Assembly (NCBI GenBank): GCA_050305935.1
Contig: JBNLGG010000072.1
Location: forward strand, 1 to 19,003
DNA length: 19,003 bases
Direction: 5' to 3'
Source: CAJXNP01 sp050305935
GTDB lineage: Bacteria; Bacteroidota; Bacteroidia; Cytophagales; Cyclobacteriaceae
Shown in pieces: positions 14,832 through 19,003 of this stretch. Both the position numbers and the translations under genes were made by a program. How positions within the stretch are numbered: position 1 is the stretch's first letter; each line of letters opens with the position of its first letter. The notes under the pieces were generated by a model. That model worked only from the letters and a program-made list of their open reading frames with translations. It was not told the DNA's origin and ran no database searches.

Positions 14832-16301
14832 CTAGAATCCAAACAGCCCTGGCAACCATAAGCTCAACTCAGGAATGTATGTCACCAAAAGAAGCACAAC
14901 AATCATAGCCAGGAACAAGGGGATCAAGGGTTTGATTACCTTGTCAATAGACACTTTTGCCACGCTGCACCCAATGAATAAAACTGACCCCACCGGAGGT
15001 GTACAAAGCCCTACACTAAGGTTGAGCACCATGATGATGCCGAAATGCACAGGATCCATGCCTAGCTGCGTGGAAACAACTGGCAAAAAAATCGGTGTAA
15101 ATATCAACACCGCTGGGGTCATGTCCATAAATACCCCAACAGCCAGCAGAATAAGATTTATAATCAACAAAATCACAAATGGATTGTCACTGATGTCTAT
15201 AAGCCCGGCGCTCACCGTCTGTGGTATATTTTCATACGACATGATCCATGATAGTGCAATGCTTGCAGCGATTAACAAGGCCACGACCGAAGTAGTCTTT
15301 ACAGATTTCAGCAGTATCTCCGGCAAATGCTTTACCTTGACTTCCTTATAAATAAATGCGAGGGTAAGGGAATATAGTACTGCAATGGCAGAGGCCTCGG
15401 TGGCAGTAAAAATCCCAGCGACGATCCCCCCAATCACAATAACCAACATAAATAAACTTGGAATCGCATTGACAAAAATCTTTAATGCCTTCTTCAACTG
15501 TACACTCTTACCTCTAAATCTTCTTAATCCCCACCACCCTAAAGCAAGGGCCAACACCAAATACACAAGGAGATTGGTCGTTGCGCCATAATTGACGTAG
15601 GAATATCTCAACCCCATCCCTAAAACAATAAGGCCACTGATTAAAAAAATTACTTTAAGCAATATCCTGAACACACCTGCCCATCCGCCTGTTTTAAAAA
15701 CCAATAAAGAGAGGGCCATTAGCATGATCGCCATTCCGGTTAATATCCCCGGTACATACCCGGCCAGGAACAAGGCGGTAATGGAAACTCCACCGCTGGC
15801 AAGGCTGTATACGATCAGCACATTACTTGGCGGAATACTTAACCCCGTCGTTGCGGAGGTAATGTTCACCGCTGCGCTAAAACTATCGTTGTAACCTTCC
15901 TTTTTCATCTCAGGCCCCATGATACTTCCAATCGCTGAAGCTGATGCCGCCGAGGAACCGGAAATCGCACCAAAAAGCATATTGGCGATTACATTGACAA
16001 AGGCCAAGCCGCCCGGTAGTTCCCCTACCAACACCTTGGCAAAATCAATAAGTCTCCGGGCAATGCCACCACTGTTCATTATGTTTCCGGCCAGGATGAA
16101 AAAGGGAATGGCAAGCAACGTAAAGCTATCCAATCCGGAAGCCATGGTCTGGGCGAAGGTGGTAAAGGCAGGAAGGGTATCTATGGAAACCAGCATGGTC
16201 AAAATCCCTGAAATCCCAATGCTATATGCAATTGGAACACCGATGACCAGGAGGAAAACAAAGCTTACAACTAAAACAAGTATACCAGAATATTCCATCA
16301 T
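14832..16301 (-). CDS. dctM: TRAP transporter large membrane subunit DctM
   Basis: The large permease of a sodium-driven TRAP transporter, inner membrane, about 12 helices plus extras. Family signatures are clear: LLAIPFFILAGNIMNSGGIARRL, the ISGSSAASASAIGSIMGPEM region, GLSIPPSN, and FTATEASAIAVLY and VGLCTPPVG further on. At 489 residues it is longer than the usual 425-435; the excess sits at about residues 206-266, a hydrophobic segment with two extra putative helices ending in LGWWGLRRFRGK. The start ATG overlaps the dctQ stop by 4 bp (ATGA), showing coupled translation. Given the neighbouring uxaB, uxaA and kdgA genes, the substrate is probably a hexuronate such as galacturonate; this is inference from context. 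Confidence 0.95.
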   Translation of the reverse strand: MMEYSGILVLVVSFVFLLVIGVPIAYSIGISGILTMLVSIDTLPAFTTFAQTMASGLDSFTLLAIPFFILAGNIMNSGGIARRLIDFAKVLVGELPGGLAFVNVIANMLFGAISGSSAASASAIGSIMGPEMKKEGYNDSFSAAVNITSATTGLSIPPSNVLIVYSLASGGVSITALFLAGYVPGILTGMAIMLMALSLLVFKTGGWAGVFRILLKVIFLISGLIVLGMGLRYSYVNYGATTNLLVYLVLALALGWWGLRRFRGKSVQLKKALKIFVNAIPSLFMLVIVIGGIVAGIFTATEASAIAVLYSLTLAFIYKEVKVKHLPEILLKSVKTTSVVALLIAASIALSWIMSYENIPQTVSAGLIDISDNPFVILLIINLILLAVGVFMDMTPAVLIFTPIFLPVVSTQLGMDPVHFGIIMVLNLSVGLCTPPVGSVLFIGCSVAKVSIDKVIKPLIPLFLAMIVVLLLVTYIPELSLWLPGLFGF

Positions 16302-16783
16302 ACCGATCGGTTAGTTTTTTGCGAAAAAATGATCTTCATATTATCTATCGAATAGTACAGGATCAAAAGGCCCGAAAATGGTAGCACCGTGTATACATAT
16401 CCCAAGGGCAATCTCAACGCGGCTGAATTAACATCCAGGTAAAACCTGGTATACACCAACCAAACCCCTCCGACGAGCAACACGCTCACCGCAAAAAGGG
16501 CAACCAATGTGTTTATGATCAGGGCCAATACTTTCTTACGCGCTTCACTTGATTTTTGAATTAAAATGTCAATAGCAAGGTGCTCACTCTTCCCTGTGAC
16601 ATAGGCAGACCCCAACAATCCCACCCAGATCAACAAATAACCCGCCAGCTCATCAGTAAATGAACTAGGTGATGTAAGCACATACCTGCTGATTACCTGC
16701 CACAGTACATCTATCACAAGGATGGCCATAAGGAATATCAGGAAACGCTCTAAATAGACATCTACTTTTGCTCTAAAAGTCAT
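16298..16783 (-). CDS. dctQ: TRAP transporter small membrane subunit DctQ
   Basis: The small four-helix membrane subunit that pairs with DctM. 161 residues from the ATG at 16783; an in-frame TTG at 16816 would add 11 residues directly abutting the dctP stop, but the ATG is preferred. Visible family features are an N-terminal helix (FLIFLMAILVIDVLWQVISRYVL), the SPSSFTDELAGYLLIWVGLLGSAY segment conserved in DctQ, KSEHLAIDIL, and two further helices. It ends in a 4-bp overlap with dctM and begins 33 bp after dctP, so the three form one transport operon. Confidence 0.92.
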   Translation of the reverse strand: MTFRAKVDVYLERFLIFLMAILVIDVLWQVISRYVLTSPSSFTDELAGYLLIWVGLLGSAYVTGKSEHLAIDILIQKSSEARKKVLALIINTLVALFAVSVLLVGGVWLVYTRFYLDVNSAALRLPLGYVYTVLPFSGLLILYYSIDNMKIIFSQKTNRSV

Positions 16784-16816
16784 TTTTTGTTTTCTTTTAA
16801 CTAAAAAAATTGACAA

Positions 16817-17833
16817 CTATTCCACTGCCCTGATCCGCTGGATCAATGAATATATCTCTTTGTCCTCTTTAAACCCTTCGTAGATTTTTTCAACCCGCTC
16901 CTCAAAAGGCCCTTTGTCAGGCCGATAGATCGTCACCCCTGCCTCTTCTACCTTTTTCAGGGATTCCGCTTCAGATTCCGCCCAATACTCCCGTTCCACA
17001 GGTACAGAGGCTTCGACCGCATCCATCAACCAGCCTCTTTCTTCTTCACTTAACTTATTCCAAACGACGGTGCTTATTATGAGCACATCCGGCACCATGG
17101 TGTGCTCATTTAATGAATAGTACTTGCACACTTCGTAGTGATGCGAAGTGTAAAAGCTCGGAGGATTGTTTTCTGCACCATCTACCACCCCACTTTGTAA
17201 GGCCGTATATAGCTCACCATAGGAAATGGGCGTCGGCGAACCACCCATAGCGGATACAAGCTGCATGGCCGTCTGGCTTTTCATCACGCGAATTTTCAAT
17301 CCTTCCAAATCCGAGGGTTGTTCCACCTGCTTTTTGATCGTGTAAAAACTACGGCTTCCAGCATCGTAAAAACAAAGGCCCTTGATCCAATACCTCTCTG
17401 TGCTGGCTAAAAGCTCCTCCCCTATTTCGCCATCTAACACATTGAAAGCATGCTGTTTTGACCGAAACACATAGGGCAAACCCAACACCTTATAATTGTC
17501 AGTGAAGCTTTCCATGATGGCCGCAGAAACTTTCGTCATTGCCAGGCTACCAATTTGCAAAAGCTCCACGCACTGTTGTTCGGAACCCAACTGGGCGCTT
17601 GGATAAACCTCTATCTCTAGCTTTCCCCGGGAGTTTTCTTTTACCCTATCAGCCATAAATATCATGGCCTTATGAACTGGATGAGTAGGATCTAAGCCGT
17701 GAGCGAGTTTGAGCACTTTGTGCTCCCTGGCGCTGCCACACCCTGATAAAAGGACTGTAGCGATGGTCAATACCTCCAGCGACAGGCCAACAATCAGGTT
17801 TCTTCCATAAGTATTTTTTGATCCTACTTTCAT
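16817..17833 (-). CDS. dctP: TRAP transporter substrate-binding lipoprotein DctP
   Basis: An extracytoplasmic solute receptor of the DctP family, anchored by a lipoprotein signal (LLSGCGS, Cys 32 from the chosen start). Motifs typical of the family are LAHGLDPTHPVHKAM, GKLEIEVYPSAQLGSEQQ, VLGLPYVFRSKQHAF, and the carboxylate-binding Arg in GLKIRVMKS (R182), followed by GGSPTPISYGELYTALQSGVVDGAENNP. I chose ATG 17833 (338 residues); the longer GTG start at 17878 would overlap the aldolase gene by 38 bp and put a non-signal-like stretch ahead of the signal peptide. It lies 7 bp after the aldolase stop. The binding-pocket Arg implies an organic acid ligand, and the operon suggests a hexuronate. 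Confidence 0.95.
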   Translation of the reverse strand: MKVGSKNTYGRNLIVGLSLEVLTIATVLLSGCGSAREHKVLKLAHGLDPTHPVHKAMIFMADRVKENSRGKLEIEVYPSAQLGSEQQCVELLQIGSLAMTKVSAAIMESFTDNYKVLGLPYVFRSKQHAFNVLDGEIGEELLASTERYWIKGLCFYDAGSRSFYTIKKQVEQPSDLEGLKIRVMKSQTAMQLVSAMGGSPTPISYGELYTALQSGVVDGAENNPPSFYTSHHYEVCKYYSLNEHTMVPDVLIISTVVWNKLSEEERGWLMDAVEASVPVEREYWAESEAESLKKVEEAGVTIYRPDKGPFEERVEKIYEGFKEDKEIYSLIQRIRAVE

Positions 17834-17840
17834 ACTCTTT

Positions 17841-18512
17841 TTATTTTCTGTATTTGGCAATGATCGCAATCGCCTCACGGGATTTGGATTCTATTGCCGC
17901 CAGGTCAAAAGATCCATCATCCTTTTTCACCATCAGCTTAGATCCCATGCCCACACAGGTTACTCCTGCCTGCACCCACTTTTTCAAATTCTCTTCCTCA
18001 GGTTCCACGCCTCCTGTCGGCATGATAGACGTCCATGGCATCGGCCCGAGTACCGCCTTCACAAATTCCGGCCCTCCTACTTGCATACCAGGGAATATTT
18101 TCACCACTTCCACACCCAATTCTTCCGCGAGCGAAATCTCAGAAAGCGATCCACACCCCGGGCTGACTGCTACTTTTCTTCGGTTGCATATCTTGATCAT
18201 TTCTGGGTTTAAAACTGGTGAAACGATGAAATTTGCTCCCAACTGAATGTATAATGCGGCGGTAGCTGGTTCTGTGATTGATCCTACTCCAAGGATCATT
18301 TGCGGTAGTTCTTTTTGCGACCATTTGATCAACTGACCAAACACTTCATGCGCGAAATCACCCCGGTTTGTAAATTCAAACACCCTGGCACCACCTTCAT
18401 AGCAGGCTTTCAGCACACCCTTGCAAACCTCTACATCACTGTGATAAAAAACAGGCACCATACCCGTTTCCTTCATTGCGTTATATACTTGTATTCTTGA
18501 AAATTTTGACAT
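17841..18512 (-). CDS. kdgA: KDPG/KHG aldolase (2-dehydro-3-deoxyphosphogluconate aldolase)
   Basis: Class I aldolase cleaving 2-keto-3-deoxy-6-phosphogluconate to pyruvate and glyceraldehyde 3-phosphate, the last step of uronate breakdown. The 223-residue TIM-barrel has the Schiff-base Lys 138 in VVKIFPG, the base Glu 46 and Arg 50 in FEFTNR (E. coli Eda E45 and R49), MILGVGSIT at 72-80, FIVSPVLNPEM at 95-105 and PTGGV at 165-169. The FEFTNRGD motif is the form common in Bacteroidota members. It is the first recognisable metabolic gene of the operon. Its ATG (18512) lies only 8 bp from the octamer repeat array, so its leader contains or borders that array and has no evident Shine-Dalgarno. 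Confidence 0.93.
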   Translation of the reverse strand: MSKFSRIQVYNAMKETGMVPVFYHSDVEVCKGVLKACYEGGARVFEFTNRGDFAHEVFGQLIKWSQKELPQMILGVGSITEPATAALYIQLGANFIVSPVLNPEMIKICNRRKVAVSPGCGSLSEISLAEELGVEVVKIFPGMQVGGPEFVKAVLGPMPWTSIMPTGGVEPEEENLKKWVQAGVTCVGMGSKLMVKKDDGSFDLAAIESKSREAIAIIAKYRK

Positions 18513-18520
18513 TCGTTGAT

Positions 18521-18554
18521 TAGTTATTGAGTTATTAGGTTATTGAGTTATTGG
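18521..18554 (-). repeat. Left octamer array (GTTATTRR)x4
   Basis: Four head-to-tail octamers: GTTATTGA, GTTATTAG, GTTATTGA, GTTATTGG (18523-18554), preceded by TA. Units 1-2 and 3-4 also form a 16-bp higher-order repeat. In the transcription direction of kdgA the unit reads as YYAATAAC, as in the tract before the ABC ATPase gene. Confidence 0.85.
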
Positions 18555-18936
18555 TTTTTCCCTTGTTGTTATCGCTAAGCTTTGCTTTTTGCAAGTAAGC
18601 GATGTAGCCATTCAATAGTTTTAGAACATTTTCATACATCGTTCGAAACTCTTGTAATGTCGTTTCAGCAATATATTCTTCATCTAATGCACAAATCAAG
18701 TGGTCTAATGTTTCAGTTAAAGAACCTCTTGCTTGTCTGCAAAACTGTACATTTTCCTGAAAATGATAGCGCCCATATCCCTCGGCAATATTCGCTGTTA
18801 TTGACCTAGAAGATCTTTTTAGTTGGTCAATAAGTTTATATTTTTCTTCAGCAGGAAAGGATTTTGTCAGCATTGAAATTTCCTTTCTAAATTTCCTAGC
18901 TTCCTGCCAAACAACAAGTTCTTCAAATGCATTCAT
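18535..18936 (-). CDS. Four-helix-bundle protein, S23/IVP family
   Basis: A 133-residue small helical protein of the 23S rRNA-intervening-sequence/four-helix-bundle family (PF05635-like), related to the Avd accessory protein of diversity-generating retroelements. Diagnostic stretches are ELVVWQEARKFRKEI (helix 1), YKLIDQLKRSSRSITANIAEGYGR (helix 2 with the family core NIAEGxGR), QFCRQARGSLTETLDHLICAL (helix 3) and LLNGYIAYLQKAK (helix 4). The fold is known to form pentameric, positively charged bundles in relatives; the cellular role is unknown. The last residues (NNSIT) and the stop codon are encoded by the octamer array. A hairpin lies two bases upstream of its ATG. It is in the same orientation as the uronate operon and 22 bp from kdgA, but its spread in other genomes suggests an inserted gene rather than an operon function. 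Confidence 0.9.
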   Translation of the reverse strand: MNAFEELVVWQEARKFRKEISMLTKSFPAEEKYKLIDQLKRSSRSITANIAEGYGRYHFQENVQFCRQARGSLTETLDHLICALDEEYIAETTLQEFRTMYENVLKLLNGYIAYLQKAKLSDNNKGKTNNSIT

Positions 18937-18938
18937 AG

Positions 18939-18951
18939 GGCAATTTTTGCC
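18939..18951 (-). promoter_or_regulatory. Hairpin immediately upstream of the four-helix-bundle start codon
   Basis: GGCAA-TTT-TTGCC (18939-18951) is a perfect 5-bp stem with a 3-nt loop. In the mRNA it ends two bases before the ATG at 18936, so it would occupy the ribosome-binding region. This suggests translational control or self-regulation by the encoded protein; no direct evidence. Confidence 0.45.
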
Positions 18952-18985
18952 TTATTAACTTATTAACCAATCACTTAATAACTAG
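18951..18985 (+). repeat. Right octamer array, inverted relative to the left
   Basis: Read on the minus strand this array is GTTATTAA, GTGATTG, GTTAATAA, GTTAATAA: four octamer units with one base deleted. It is aligned with the left array from the outer end (TAGTTATT) inward, with about 27 of 34 positions agreeing by eye. Confidence 0.75.
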
Positions 18986-19003
18986 ACACTACCGCGCTAC
19001 ACG

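Larger units (their letters stand above)
18521..18985. mobile_element. Putative small element: four-helix-bundle gene between inverted octamer arrays
   Basis: The four-helix-bundle gene is enclosed by two octamer arrays in opposite orientation, which together act as imperfect terminal inverted repeats of about 34 bp. Both outer ends start TAGTTATT. No target-site duplication is evident, there is no transposase, and the window ends only 18 bp beyond the right array, so mobility is inferred from the structure and from the related tract at 3587-3677. Confidence 0.45.

Noticed and set aside
17834..17878. GTG start for dctP
   Set aside because: Would overlap kdgA by 38 bp and place an Arg/Asn-rich segment before the lipoprotein signal.
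18535..18936. Diversity-generating retroelement (Avd homologue)
   Set aside because: No reverse transcriptase, template repeat or variable repeat is visible, and the protein fits the S23/IVP branch as well.
18521..18985. CRISPR-like array
   Set aside because: Units are contiguous 8-mers without spacers, so this is a short tandem repeat, not a CRISPR.

Overview
This window looks like a chromosomal segment of a Bacteroidota bacterium, most likely of the Cytophagales/Cyclobacteriaceae type. The signs are moderate to low GC, start codons without clear Shine-Dalgarno sequences, long FtsX/MacB-type permeases, many cytoplasmic PAS histidine kinases and Rcp1-like receivers, a TAnnTTTG-type promoter box, and a hexuronate operon fed by a TRAP transporter. 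The species assignment is inference.

Layout. (1) Positions 2-4351 (+): the 3' part of an FtsX-type ABC permease, a lipoprotein with a degenerate beta-lactamase-like domain and two CBM9-like domains, and a LolD/MacB-type ATPase. (2) Positions 4416-8158 (-): a tightly coupled signalling operon, read from right to left. It encodes a membrane sensor kinase whose N-terminal membrane domain closely resembles the plant/cyanobacterial ethylene receptor (ETR1), an Rcp1-like single-domain receiver, and a receiver-histidine kinase fusion. No member has a DNA-binding output domain. (3) Positions 8159-8816: a 658-bp AT-rich divergent intergenic region, then a PP2C-type phosphatase (+), a small unknown gene (+), and a convergent cytoplasmic PAS-PAS histidine kinase (-). 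(4) Positions 11387-18512 (-): a galacturonate/hexuronate operon transcribed as aldolase (kdgA/eda), TRAP DctP-DctQ-DctM, tagaturonate reductase (uxaB), altronate dehydratase (uxaA). (5) Positions 18521-18985: a four-helix-bundle (S23/IVP-family) gene bounded by inverted arrays of an 8-bp repeat (GTTATTRR), sitting directly in front of kdgA.

How the genes work together. The TRAP system would import a uronate. UxaB reduces tagaturonate to altronate, UxaA dehydrates it to 2-keto-3-deoxygluconate, and the aldolase splits the phosphorylated form (KDPG). Uronate isomerase and KDG kinase are not in the window. The signalling operon could sense ethylene or another Cu(I)-bound small ligand and pass phosphate through two receivers and a second kinase.

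Most notable: the ethylene-receptor-like three-gene relay; the lipoprotein that has lost all three catalytic motifs of its hydrolase family; and the octamer-array element around the four-helix-bundle gene, with a related tract in front of the ABC ATPase gene. Two noncoding repeat/operator structures in the uronate operon (upstream of uxaB and of uxaA) are also recorded. No tRNA, rRNA, CRISPR array or classical transposase was found.
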